Positions 36,485 to 47,965 of a stretch of DNA of 64,000 nt are shown here, piece after piece. The notes under the pieces are model-generated. The model worked only from the letters and a program-made list of their open reading frames with translations, was not told where the DNA came from and ran no database searches. Where the stretch lies: positions 830,764 through 894,763 of the forward strand of contig JAWPGT010000011.1 in the NCBI GenBank assembly GCA_034638255.1, written 5' to 3'. This DNA comes from Coprinus comatus (Eukaryota > Basidiomycota > Agaricomycetes > Agaricales > Agaricaceae). A program made the translations under genes and the position numbers. Numbering within the stretch: the stretch's first letter is position 1; every line of letters begins with the position of its first letter.

Positions 36485-39181
36485 ATGTCCTTTGATTATG
36501 TTATTGTAGGTGGTGGTACTGCAGGGTTGGTTGTAGCAGCTAGATTGTCAGAAGATCCGAATGTTACAGTTTGTGTTCTGGAAGCTGGAGATGATGTTAC
36601 TCATACAAAGGAGGCCACGGTTCCAGGTATGTTCAAACTTATAACACATTCTGCTACTCTGTAAGAAGTTAACTAGGGTTTATTGATTACTGGTTTTATG
36701 TTTACAGCTATGCAACCACAGTTATGGGAGAAAGACACAAATTGGGGGTTTAAGAGTACCCCACAAAAACATGCCAATGGATTTGTATTACAAATTACTA
36801 GGTATGTTTTCTTTTTCATCTGGAAATCTGTATTTTTTGATAGAATGAACTTGTCCAAATGAATAGGGGTAGAGGCTTAGGTGGTTCTAGTATGGTAATT
36901 TCGAGTCCTTTTTTCTTTTATTTTAATATTTGACTGATCGACTGGGACGTTTTAGGCCAATTCTATGCAGTTGAATCGGTAAGTGTAAATGAGTCAACTT
37001 CGGTTTATGCAAATGGCTTACATGGAGTCCACAATCTAGTGCGCCTGCACACGAATATGACGGTGAGCCTTCTCTATGTCTATAACTGATATAATTATAA
37101 TCTATTCCTCAATAGCATTGGAAAAACTGGGTAATAAAGGGTGGAATGCAAAGGAAATGCACAAGTACTTTGTCAAGGTTAGTTCTCATACTCCTATTGA
37201 ATAAAGTACTCTAAACTCGATTTTCTGGCAGTCCCAATCCATCGCTTATAACGAGAAAGATGTCAAAGAGTTTGGTCTCAGACCCAATAGTGAAGATTTC
37301 GGAAATGGCCCTGTGATCAATACGCTTTCACGTCAAATGATGAGCTATGATCCTTTTTGGATTAAAGCTTTTGGAGAAAAAGGTATTCCATATAACGCGA
37401 ATGCGGTACGTTCCCTAACTTTGAGTAAACGCGGAAATGAAGGCTGAGATTAAATTCTCACTTAACAGATGGGAGGAGAAACTCTTGGGACTTGGTTGAG
37501 TTCACTTTCGATTCATCCAGAGACTGCGACCAGAATATCATCAGCAACGGTACACGATGATTGTCAATTCACACCAATGTTGTACTGATAATTTGTCCTC
37601 ATTTTAGGCTTATTACGAACCCAATAAATCAAGAAAGAATTTAACAGTATTCACTGGTGCCCATGTGACCCGTCTTCTTCTAAAGAAAAACGAAGGACGG
37701 GAACCTGTTGCTGAAGGAGTTGAGTATAGTAAAGGAGGAAAGATAGTTAGTGTCTATGCCAAGAAGGAAGTTATTTTGGCAGCAGGAGCGATACAAACAC
37801 CTCAAATCCTTGAGCTTTCTGGTATGTCTATATATATAGAATTGTTGACCATAAATGATAGCACACACTTAACATAACGTCAGGTATCGGCAGAAGAGAT
37901 GTTCTTGAAAAGTGGAATATTCCAACAGTTGTCGAGTTACCTGGAGTTGGAGAGAATTTTCGTGAGTTTTCATTCAAAGGTTTGAATTCTGAAAATAGCT
38001 AATGAATGTTTATAGAGGTGATTTTGATTTCTTGCCCATTGACGAGGATACTTGGATTGTATTGAACAATAAGACATTTAGGATCATCCTGGTGTCATAA
38101 TGTCATACGAATTGAAACCTGGACATGAATCTTACGATGCCCTTCGCACAGATCCAGACAGGCTAGGAGTGGAACTCGTAAAATAGTGAGTTCATCATAG
38201 ACAATTCTTGCACTCCCGTTCAAGACGTTGACCTAAACATGATGATTTTAGTACGGAGAAACAAGAAGGGTTTTTCTCCTCTATGCCAATGAACTATGCA
38301 TTCCTTACTTTGGACAACCTAGGCGATGCTGAACCACTTCGGGGCTTTGTGAAACAACAGAACTGGCTTAATATTCCAGGGGATATTTCTAAACTACAAG
38401 ACGAATGGGTTCAAAGTGACTACAGTTCACAAATCGAGTGAGTGAATCATTTAACCTGACTTTGATTAATAGCAGAAGACATCAATTTTTAAACTTATAT
38501 CTCTTTTCAGAGTCTTCTCCCTTCCCTTCTTTTTCCCAACAGTAACCAAGGCAGCACCAGAAACAGAGAAACAATACATAACCGTTATACCTATTCTCCT
38601 ACACCCTTACTCTCGAGGAACAATCCATATTGAATCTTCAGATCCATTCAAATACCCCATTATCGACCTTTCGATCCTGGATAACGATTATGACATTAGC
38701 GCTCTCCTACAAGCTGTTAAATTCGTATCCGAAGTAATGACACGCACAGAAGCATTTAAGAATGTAGCAGCAAAAGAGGTTGCTCCAGGAGAGAGTATCA
38801 CTACGGATGAAGAACTCGTGAATTATATCAAATCATCTTTGTGTACTTCTTTCCATCCTATTGGAACAGCTGCAATGATGAAACGTGAAGATGGTGGAGT
38901 GGTTGATGATAGGTTAAGAGTTTATGGAGTGAATAACCTGCGCATTGTATGTTTGGTTCTTTCATTTCTCGTTTTTCGACATCCACTATGGAATGGTACT
39001 GATGACACAAACTTTCAACGTCAGGTCGATGCTTCCATCCTACCTTTCCAACTTTCCACCCACCCACAAGCTACAGTTTATGCCATAGGTGAAAAGGTTG
39101 GTATTGTATCTTTCAAATTAACCGTTCATTAACAATTCGAATTAGGCTGCAGATATGATAAAGGAAGACAACGGCCATTAA
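36485..39181 (+). CDS. GMC-family FAD oxidoreductase (aryl-alcohol/glucose oxidase-like)
   Basis: Flavin enzyme oxidising an alcohol or sugar. The start [20 protein letters not shown] carries the FAD dinucleotide motif GGGTAG; LEAGDD follows. Later exons give [10 protein letters not shown] (GMC signature 1) and [21 protein letters not shown] (signature 2). The C-terminal active site is complete: His in [16 protein letters not shown] and His in [20 protein letters not shown]. The aryl-alcohol oxidase pair is His/His, so this is the likely subgroup. No signal peptide is seen, so it may be intracellular. About fifteen short introns. Keeping GENFQDHPGV in frame requires a 2 nt exon at 38016-38017. 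Confidence 0.9.
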
Positions 39182-39329
39182 TTTGGCCTGTAAAATTTAA
39201 CATTGCATGCGTATAATATATCCCATGAATCCGATGAAGTGTAATACATATACAATGAGAAAAGTCCATAAATGCTATGCTATATGCGATATACTGTATC
39301 ATATAAAACAAACCCTTCGTTGGCTGAAC

Positions 39330-40774
39330 TTACGCAGCAACGGTGGCAGTCAATAAATCGGAGAGGTTGAAACTTGATGCTGTTGGTGTGGGTGTCTCGG
39401 GAGCTTCAGTAGGAGACGTCTGTCCCGTAGAAGTAGTTGCAGGAGGGAAAAAGGTGAATTTGGGTTGTCTGGTGATAGGGCTCGCAGAGTCTGACACCGA
39501 TTCTGAGATAGAAGGGACAGAAGTAGGAGTTTCAGCGGATTTGCTAGAAGTAGTCGCAGTAGAGAAAAAGACGAATTTGGGGCGCCTTGAGCTAGAACTA
39601 GTAATACTCGCAGAGTCCGATACTGATTCTGAGGGAATGGAAGGGACTAAAGTAGGAACAGTATTGACACTGGTGCTGCTGCTGCTGGTAGTGAAGGACG
39701 GTCTAGGAGTGGAAAGGGTGATAGTTGGTGGATTTGAAGGCGTATTTACAGGGAAACCCGTTGCAGACGATGAAGTCACGACAGTTACAGGTGAAGACAC
39801 GGATACAGAGGGGATCGTTGGAATAGTTGAACCAGTTGCAGGAACTTGAACAGTAACAGTGGAAACTGCAATCGCGGTGACAGTAACAGTGACGATGCTT
39901 GCGTCGCTGAGAGTGGAACTTGATGTTGGAAGGAAAGTAATTTGCGGGATGGAAATAGTAGAAGATGGAGTTACTGTGGTGGGTACCGAAGAAAATGGTA
40001 TAGATGAGGAGGATGGAGACACAGGAGACTGAGTGGAGGTGATGGAGGCCTCAGTTGTGAATTGGGCAGCAGGGACAAAAGTGAATGCTTGACGTCGATA
40101 TTTGTACCCTCCATTATCTGCCGCCTTAGTAGGCTCCGGCTGTTGGGTGGTGTTTAGTGCTGCAGAGGAAGCATTGTCTTGATTATCAACAGTAGGAGGT
40201 ATCATCCTCTTCGCAATTTTCCTCATCGTTGTTACTAGTTTCCGAAGAATCTGTCTCGCCTTCGCAGTCATCGTCATCGTTGTTATCCGCCCCAGGAGTA
40301 GAAGTAGCGGTAGGAGCAGGTGCTGTAGTAGGTGCTGAAGCGGGTTCACCAAGTGCAGCGGCAAGACGGGCCGTAGTATCAACCTCTGTGTTACACACAA
40401 GACTGGTACCAGGCTTGTTGACGAGGGGCAACGCAAAGCATTTGAGATCACCAGAACATTTGGTAACCACCCATTTCTCGTTGACACATTGAGCAAATCC
40501 AGAGTTAACACAAGCATTCTGGCCATCTATATAAAACATGAGCTTCTTCGAAATTGAAATTTCTAAAGCAGAACGTACTTTGACAAGAGTCGGTCTCTTT
40601 CATGGATGCAAATTGAGCATTTAACTTCTGAGCATCGAGCCCGTTCTGTTTGACAAAACCATTGGTGGATGGAGTGTCGTCGTGACCATCGTGGCGGACA
40701 AAAATTGTCGGAGCAGATTTTACTGTTTTAAAAGAAGCAAGGACAGCAAGCAAGGCGAGAATGTTCATATGCAT
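39330..40774 (-). CDS. Secreted Ser/Thr-rich protein with CBM19-like cysteine domain
   Basis: A signal peptide (MHMNILALLAVLASFKTVKSA) opens exon 1. After a 53-55 nt intron comes a Cys-rich domain: CQNGQNACVNSGFAQC, KWVVTKCSGDLKCFALP, VNKPGTSLVCNTE, the pattern of proteins annotated in basidiomycetes as carbohydrate-binding module 19. An acidic stretch (DNNDDDDCEGE) leads to a second intron, probably 58 nt (GTAACA...TCAAG), which moves the reading frame into the long Ser/Thr-rich C-terminal part. That part is mucin-like, with a repeated RPKF-FF motif, and should be heavily O-glycosylated. No GPI tail. Probably cell-wall or chitin associated. Convergent with the GMC gene. Confidence 0.75.
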
Positions 40775-41545
40775 TTTCTAAAATTCAAAAAGACTGACGG
40801 AAAAAGAGATCGTGAGTTCGTGGAGGCACCGGGCCTAGTAAGTAGGAGAAAGAAGAAGAATGAATAAGAGAGTCGACCATTGCTGGGACACCTTAAGTAC
40901 CCAACAAGAACAATAAGCCGACTACCATTGTTTTCACAAATAGGCGCGTTGCTAAGTATAGTCATTGTCTGATTACGTAACAGCTCTATCCATCAATGCA
41001 TCAAAACCGTACATGGCGACCCAAAAGGTAAGTCGGTGAGTACTTGGACCGGACCTTCGATAGTTCATCCGAGAAACTAAACACAACAAAGCAGGAAATA
41101 TTAGACATATGTCTCTATTAACTTCCAAGCAGATGGTCTAAGCTGGCGCTGAAGCCTTTTTACCCACTGTGTGCTGTAGCCTGCGTCGCCTGAACTATCC
41201 CCTTCCTACTCTGTTAGGATGGCATCTACTCGGCCAAAACTCTCAATACATTTTTTACGAAGAAGACCTGGTAATAAATGCTGCCACTTGCACCCAGTTT
41301 ATGGGATCTCCTACTAGTTGCTATTCTCCTTGGCACCTCGGTCTAATGGACGATCTAAAAGCCTCTTAGACACAGAGCAAAAAATGTGTCTATTTATTAT
41401 CATTATTACTCCTAGGCAGGAGCTCACTCTTGGACATCTCGCCCTTATAAAAACTCGAAGGGTTTGTACAGTGAAATCATAACCCCCCCCCCCGGTCTTC
41501 GATTTCTACTCCCATCCTATTCTAACGCTGTGTTTGGACCTCAAT
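40775..41545. promoter_or_regulatory. Divergent intergenic region, CBM19-like protein and LRR-like copy 1
   Basis: 771 bp without a convincing gene. TATAAAA lies at 41446-41452, 94 bp before the ATG of copy 1, preceded by CACTCTTGGACATCTC at 41425-41440. A run of ten C lies near 41483-41493. An inverted GACACA/TGTGTC lies near 41370-41392. Confidence 0.5.
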
Positions 41546-42869
41546 ATGTTTAACGGAGTTACCAATTCACGTCTCAGTGAATCCGGTTACTGGTAACTTT
41601 ATTCATCATCAGGTTTTCGATCATCCTTCGGACGTTAAGGGATTGCGGATTTACACAAGCCCAAAATACGCTCCACTTCATTTTCACCCAACATTCAGTC
41701 AAGATTTGGAGGAATTTACAGAGCTGGAGTATTTGAGGATCGAATGGCCTATGTTTGATTGGAGGTCGCACACGGTTAGAAGTTTGCCGAATATATTTAG
41801 AAGGCTGATTTCTCTTCCTACTATGAAAGCACTTGATATCATTTGTGCCCAGAATTTCATGGCTGACGTTCTTTCAGAGTTCTGTGGAAGTCGACTTCGA
41901 ATTTTGAATGTCCCACTTGGACATCAAAGTTTCCAGGCTGATTTGTCACCCAGAACTAGTATCTCCTTCGCAAAATTAACACATTTGACTATACAAGGTT
42001 CAAGAAATCTTGAAATTCTATCCGGATACCCCAACTGGAACTGGTTTATCTATGTCGTACTGTTCCAAATCAAGAGCCTTTGCTTGATTACGACTCTCGA
42101 AGATGCGTCATCGGAATGTTCTACAATTGCAGAAAACTTCTTAATTGCTTTGGGAAATCAAGTTCCTGGACCCGATGGGAAAGGGTACCAAACTTCTCTG
42201 AAGAACTTGTGTATTGTTCATACGTACCCTAGTAAGGGTAAGTAAATCAGTCTTTCTTTCATATACTAGTATACTTACATTTCTTTCTCAGATCCACAGA
42301 TGTACTATCCCTGGTATCCTTATACCCTAGTTTCACTGTACAAAAGAATAACAAACCTTGAAGTCATCCTTGAAATATCTGAGGCGGATGGACAACTCTT
42401 GAATATGCAACACATCAACAATATCATTTTCGATTGGTTCTACGACATCGTCACTCCCACTAATCATAGCTTCAAAAATAATTCAAACTTTAGCCTTAGT
42501 TTGACCTGTCGCATTTCCTTTCCAGAAGGTCTAAAGAACACAACCAACTTTCGTCAAAAGATTATGACACAAGTAACAAACCACTTCAAGAGACTCAACA
42601 AACATCTTGACGGAATTTGGGACAAAAGGTTTTGCTCCACTAAATCAGTGGGCCTACAACTGGTTTTACATAATAGTGGTATTAAAACGAACGATTGGAG
42701 GGAACTCACTCATGGAGCACTATCACCTAATCCACATCGATGGAACACTGGGTGTAGGTACCGTTGCCCAATGTCAAATCAAAACGAGTGTAGGGCTGAT
42801 GGGGACGTTTCCGGGATGCCTATTCTTTCTCGCGGTTTTTATTTCCATGTGTTGTCGGTTGATAATTAA
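41546..42869 (+). pseudogene. Unrecognised LRR-like protein, copy 1, frameshift after the ATG
   Basis: Two exons (to 42237; from 42292) are collinear with copy 2 at 44582-45917. The frame holding LPIHVSVNPVTGNFIHH aligns with the N-terminus of copy 2, but the ATG at 41546 is out of that frame by one base (TTT where TT would be needed), and the ATG frame stops at TGGTAA. Downstream the frame is intact: LEEFTELEYLRIEWPMFDW, FAKLTHLTIQGSRNLEILSGYP, IKSLCLITTLED, DPQMYYPWYPYTLVSLYK, HLDGIWDK, LSRGFYFHVLSVDN. The first in-frame ATG is near 41750. Either a recent pseudogene, a gene with another start, or a sequence error. The Leu-rich pattern suggests an F-box-less LRR relative; function unknown. 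Confidence 0.65.
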
Positions 42870-43041
42870 AGCCAGTGATAGATTTGATATAAACTTGGTC
42901 TGGCAAAGGGATGAAGGGGGCGATTACGAATATTACAGTATATCTTATATGTTACCTGGTCAAACTTATATACATACAATAGAGAAAGAGAGAGAGAAAT
43001 CTCTCCTCATTTGGCTAATTCTACTTAAACGGGTGAGTTAA

Positions 43042-44581
43042 CTTGAAGATATAAAGGTTCAGGACATACAGCTCAATGTTACTCTCGCACACGAACAAAT
43101 AATTGGTAGCATTTGAAAGCTACAACCAAACCTCCCAATAATTGATGCATACACTTGCATTCTAGAAACACCACAAGTGCTTGAGTTACATTTCTAGACA
43201 ATCAGCAAGCACGTTTATCAACTCTTAAATTTCAATGAGAATCAAATCCTGAATGAGAAAGCAGTTGGACAAAGAAAGCCTGTAGATTCTTTTAATATAT
43301 CATATGGTAAATGATTAGTGTCCACTTACAATGTAATAGCGAGCGATAGCCAAAAAAAAAAAGCAACTTTTTTTCGTTGCAGGAGAGTCGAACGTACGTC
43401 CCACCGTTTAGATTTCTCAAAAGGAATAATGAGGGGGTTGCATACCAAATTTACGAGACCCGTCCCTCCTATCCTCCTCGATACACAGTCCAAATCTCCA
43501 CCCCCTGCATCCTACGCCAATATTTTGACAATACCACGACAATATGAGAACCACCGGATGACCAGCCCATGATGAGGTTGAGTGTACCGAGGATAAAGTA
43601 AAGGAGGAGGAAGAATGTGAATATTAGGTGAGTGGAGAATTAATTGTGCATAACCGGAGGAGCGATAACCTGTGGGTGATGGGGTGCAAGTAATATCTTA
43701 TAATGGGCCAGAGATCCCTTGTAATTGCATGCATTCTTCCTCATATTCAACAACATTCTTGACCTCTTTATCGACAATGACAGCCTCCTTTACCTCTTTG
43801 GCGTTGCCCTCACCTTCACAAGACAAGCTTTGTATCCTCCATATCACTTTGTATCCTCCATATCACTTTGTATCCCATCCTCCTTTAATATGTCCGCGGC
43901 AGGCGACCACACCATCTTAACAGTCGCAGTGACATGTGTGTGTCATGCCAAGATCCCTAAGTGCTTGTGAACACATCCAGAGCCAGAGACACTGTACTTA
44001 TCCGTCGGGCGTTGACCATCAATAAGTCCAAGCTTTACACAGGCAGTCTTGGTGGAACCTTGGACCGGACCACTGGCATAATTGATAATAAGTCAACAAA
44101 AGAGGATATATATCAACACTTATGTAACGCGCACCTTTGTCACTTGAAGCAGACTACAGCGTTCAAGCTTTATTCTTCAAAAGTCATTCTACTGGACTTG
44201 ACGTGTCCTCTGTTTGTCTCTTAATATAAGGTGATGGTTTCCCAAAGAGTTGGGAGCACATGCGTAGTAAGTAATCAGGTCTAGTTACTGTCTGGCTATT
44301 ATTAAAAACATTCTATACATTCAAGCCTCTTGGAAACCCCTAGACCGGAAAACGCGATCCAGTTATTATTCTTCACCTTATGGCAGGACTCACCCTTGGA
44401 CACAGACTAGAAATTAGGTCTACCTACCACTATCAGGATTCACTCTTGGACATCTCATTGCGGTATAAAAGCAAGGACTCTTGTGCAGCGAAATTGAATT
44501 CCAGAACCTCTACTATCTACTCTCTCAGTGTCTCTTCCTCTCCTATCACTACTTCATCACCTTCCTTCTTCAAATCCAAAT
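43042..44581. other. Intergenic between the tandem LRR-like copies
   Basis: About 1.7 kb from copy 1 to copy 2. It holds a 19 bp tandem repeat (43828-43877), a hairpin next to an 11 nt A-run (43352-43380), and the promoter of copy 2: TATAAAA at 44464-44470 and CACTCTTGGACATCTC at 44441-44456. No convincing gene. Confidence 0.5.
43828..43877. repeat. Short tandem repeat, 19 bp unit
   Basis: CTTTGTATCCTCCATATCA occurs twice head to tail and a third time in part. No function seen. Confidence 0.8.
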
Positions 44582-45917
44582 ATGTCAACCGAATTTATGA
44601 AAATTGAAGTCTTGGTTGATCCAGAAACTGGTGTCTTTGTCCGTCTTGGAGCTACGGTTAATGTTTTGGAAAACACCAAGATCAAGGAACTTATAATCCG
44701 TTCGACGAGCACCAACTTCGATTTTCATACATCATTCAGTGAAAATTTAAATAGATTGACTCAGCTAGAGCATCTGGTCATCCAATGGCCCACGTTGGAT
44801 TGCCGGTCGGCCAAGATAGAAAGATACAAACTTTACGCTTTGCTGAAGGCGTTGAGAAGACTTATTTCTCTTCCTTCTTTGAAGACACTCAACATCCAGT
44901 ATGCCAAGAATTTCAAATGTAGCATTCTCGTGGGATTTAGGGGACATTCTCTTTCTGTCTGGGATGTCGCTCTTGAGCCTCAAAATGATTTTTCAACGCC
45001 CCTTCGGAACTCTGCCTTGGAACGGTTGATTATAAAAGGTTCGAGGAATCTCGAAATCATATCTGGGTACCCTAAGTGGACCTACTTTACTGGTGTTATA
45101 TTGTGCCGAATCAAGCGCCTTGTCCTGATTACAACCTTGGAAGATATATCATCAGGATGCCATCCAATGGCAGAAAACTTCTTAATTTCGCTGGAGAATC
45201 AAGTTCCCATATTTACCGAACCCACTCAGGAAGATCGAATTTCTGGTAGATACCACCAACCTTCTCTGAACGACTTGTCTATCTTGCATACGTATCCTAG
45301 CAAGGGTAAGTAAAATTTAAATTAACCAACTTTCCTCCATATACTTACCATATATCCCAGATCCACAGATGTACTATCCCTGGTATCCTTTTACCCTGAT
45401 TTCGTTATATAAAAGTATAACAAACCTTCAAGTCGACCTTAAAATTCACGAAGTGGATGGTCAATTATTGAACATGAAACATATCAACGATATCATTTTT
45501 GACTGGTTCTACGATATCGTTACTCCAATTAATTATAGCTTCCGAAATAATCCATACTTCACCCTCAATTTGTCCTATCACATTTTCTTTCCAGAAGGTC
45601 TAAAGTACGAAACCAACTTTCGTCAAAAGATCGAGAAACAAACGATCAACCATTTCAGGAGGCTCGACAGACATCTTGACGGAGTTTGGAACGAACAAAT
45701 ATCTCGTACCAGGACTGTGAATGTGAAACTGAATTTACATAACAGTGGCATTAAAACAGAGGATTGGAAGATCCTCACCCATGGAGCACGATCACCTAAC
45801 CCAAATCGATGGAATGTTATGTGTGATACTTGCAATAGATGTAAGACTGATGACCCTCTCTCTATACCTCTTCTTTCCAGGGGTTTTCACTTTCATGTGT
45901 TGTCAATGGATAATTAG
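44582..45917 (+). CDS. Unrecognised LRR-like protein, copy 2
   Basis: Exons 44582-45305 and 45361-45917, 426 residues. It starts MSTEFMKIEVLVDPETGVFV. Leu-rich strands: IKELIIRSTSTNFDFHT, LNRLTQLEHLVIQWPTLDC, LRRLISLPSLKTLNIQYAKN, LERLIIKGSRNLEIISGYP. The second exon is the most conserved with copy 1: DPQMYYPWYPFTLISLYK, LLNMKHINDIIFDWFYDIVTP, FPEGLKYETNFRQKI, HFRRLDRHLDGVWN, LSRGFHFHVLSMDN. No F-box, signal peptide or membrane segment. It has its own TATA box 118 bp upstream. The pair is a tandem duplication that includes the promoter. Function unknown. Confidence 0.75.
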
Positions 45918-46551
45918 GTTCAGAAGGTAGATTTTGTTGATGATGTTGGGGTACAAGCAACGTTACGAGATTTCTTAAATGTTAAACTTATTTGCCTATA
46001 TAGTCAAGCTTTTTTAATGTGGACACTATTGTAGTCGTACTCAGATATTTTCTTCACTCTAATTATTGAATATAGTAAAACCTTTTGGACAACAGCCGTA
46101 GTCCCCTTTGCTCAATCGCTGCCTTGTTTTTATATCAGTAAAACATAATTGTATGAAGTTCCCATACAGTACTTTGCCATATTCCCACTTCCCACTCTCG
46201 AGTGTGCGTATTGGAAGTAGATCAAAATATGGTGTAGCATTGCGACGTCATAAGCCTCTGAGAAGTGCGGGAAAGGAGAGTGAGAGTGAGAAGGCCATTT
46301 GATGAGTACGTTTGTTACTGTATCGCGACTTACAAGGGCCATCTAACCGGAACGACTGAAAGATGATACGGTGGCAGGCAATCTGACGTTGAAAAAGTGA
46401 GATCATTACACACACATCACAAAATTGTCCACCGAGTCGACGACTCAATTCTATATCGGTTCGATCAGGTGAATCACTGTTAACTGGGGTACTTCATTCA
46501 ACATTCCTATATATCTTACACATTTGTTTTTTACTTGTAAAGCAAAACAGA
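45918..46551. other. Intergenic, LRR-like copy 2 to transaldolase
   Basis: 634 bp between convergent genes. No convincing frame, repeat or RNA gene seen. Confidence 0.4.
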
Positions 46552-47897
46552 TCAAACCACGGTTTCAAGAAATTTCTTGAGATCCTTCTCGCATCCATCG
46601 AAAATAGATAATGCATCAGTTAGCTTACGGTCAACTTCTGTATCTTCTTTAATAGCTTCACGAAGAGGTGCACCACCTTCCGCTAAATAGTTCTTGTCTA
46701 AACGAGGGAACCCGAGTCAGCAGGGTTCAATGTCAAGTTTATCGGGCCCTGGAGTGCACAAACCTAGAAGAGACCCGAGGTCATTAAGTGGCAATGATGA
46801 TCGACTGAGAGTGCTAGTTTCGACAGGAGGAAGCGTTGCAAGTTGGTCTAGGACGGCACCAGATATGGTGATGTGATCTGGTTTTAGAGACACCAGAGCG
46901 ATGACCTGAAAAAGTTTAACGGTGAGATTTAGTGTCCTACCGAAATATTTACCTCCTCTGGAGTAACAATACTAACAAATAAATGAGTAAAAGAAAGACT
47001 ACATCGCTACAAAAGAGGGGTTTCACCTGGCAGGCAACACTAGTGTCCGGGATTGGATTTTCTGGAACGCGAAAATGACATCATTTATGACTGTACTCAT
47101 GGGGTGTTCCAACCCAGGGTTTACGTATTCCTTCCAAATTTTCTTATCCCAATGAACACGAAGCTCTATTAGCTTATCAGAGACTCTAGACCTCAGTAAT
47201 GAATGAGCAGGGGATATCCATACCGTTGAAATATGGGGCTACATATTTACAGCCAGCTTGAGAAGCAGCAAGGGCTTGTGGTACAGAGAATAAACAGGTT
47301 GCCAGAGTCTGAATACCAATCTTTTGCAGATATTGACAAGCTATCATAGATTCCGGGGTCGCGGGTATCTTGATACACACGCGATTCCTATGGTCAGCCG
47401 CGTTAGTTTATTCTGGAAAAATAACAGATAGAAATGTATTAGCTTTGGTATTCCATGCTCCTCAAAAATGTTCACGAGCTTTTTCGCATGAAATATGGTT
47501 TTCTCTGTGTCATAGGCAGCAGAAGGTGATGTTTGTGCATGTACATTTCCTTTGAGATATGGAAAGACTTGTTTTGCCAAAAGCACTGTCTAGGGAGCTT
47601 GATTAATTTACTGTTGTTGATCATGAAAAAACAAATGCGAACCAAGGCATCGACCACGTCCTGTTTGAATGCATCCGGGTCGTGATTCAGGTTTTTTTCT
47701 TGTACATATTTAATTGCTTGTTTGATAAGCTCCCTGTTTTCTGGACGAATCGCCTCGTTATATACGATGGCTTGATTAGAAGTCATGTCCTGGAATTTAA
47801 AATCATCAGTGGTGAGACGTTTAGAGACATCTGGGTCCATAGAATCGACATCGATGACTACTTGTGAGCTGAGTTGGTGCAAGAGTGAGAGTGACAT
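46552..47897 (-). CDS. Transaldolase-family protein
   Basis: Pentose phosphate enzyme family that moves a dihydroxyacetone unit through a Schiff-base lysine. The start MSLSLLHQLSSQVVIDVDSM is at 47897; DMTSNQAIVYNEA matches the substrate-binding start of the barrel (xxTSNPxxI). Next GNVHAQTSPSAAYD, and the catalytic Lys in NRVCIKIPATPESMIA. Then IQTLATCLFSVPQALAASQAG and CKYVAPYFN. Later exons give VIALVSLKPDHITISGAVLDQL and AEGGAPLREAIKEDTEVDRKL to the end KKFLETVV. Several short introns. The size and insertions suggest a fungal side branch rather than the canonical enzyme; activity is inferred. Confidence 0.85.
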
Positions 47898-47965
47898 GAT
47901 GATGGTTTACGAATAGGGGTCAATTGTATGACAAATGTAGCTTGACCCCATACCGCCACTGCACA

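Noticed and set aside
39330..40539. Frameshift in the CBM19-like gene between the Cys domain and the Ser/Thr part
   Set aside because: A 58 nt intron with GTAACA and CAAG explains the frame change.
43360..43470. Possible tRNA gene on the minus strand
   Set aside because: B-box fits, but the T stem and acceptor do not pair and no A-box or D arm is found.
46694..46876. Small plus-strand frame in the transaldolase region
   Set aside because: It lies across an intron and exon of the minus-strand gene and has no family signal.
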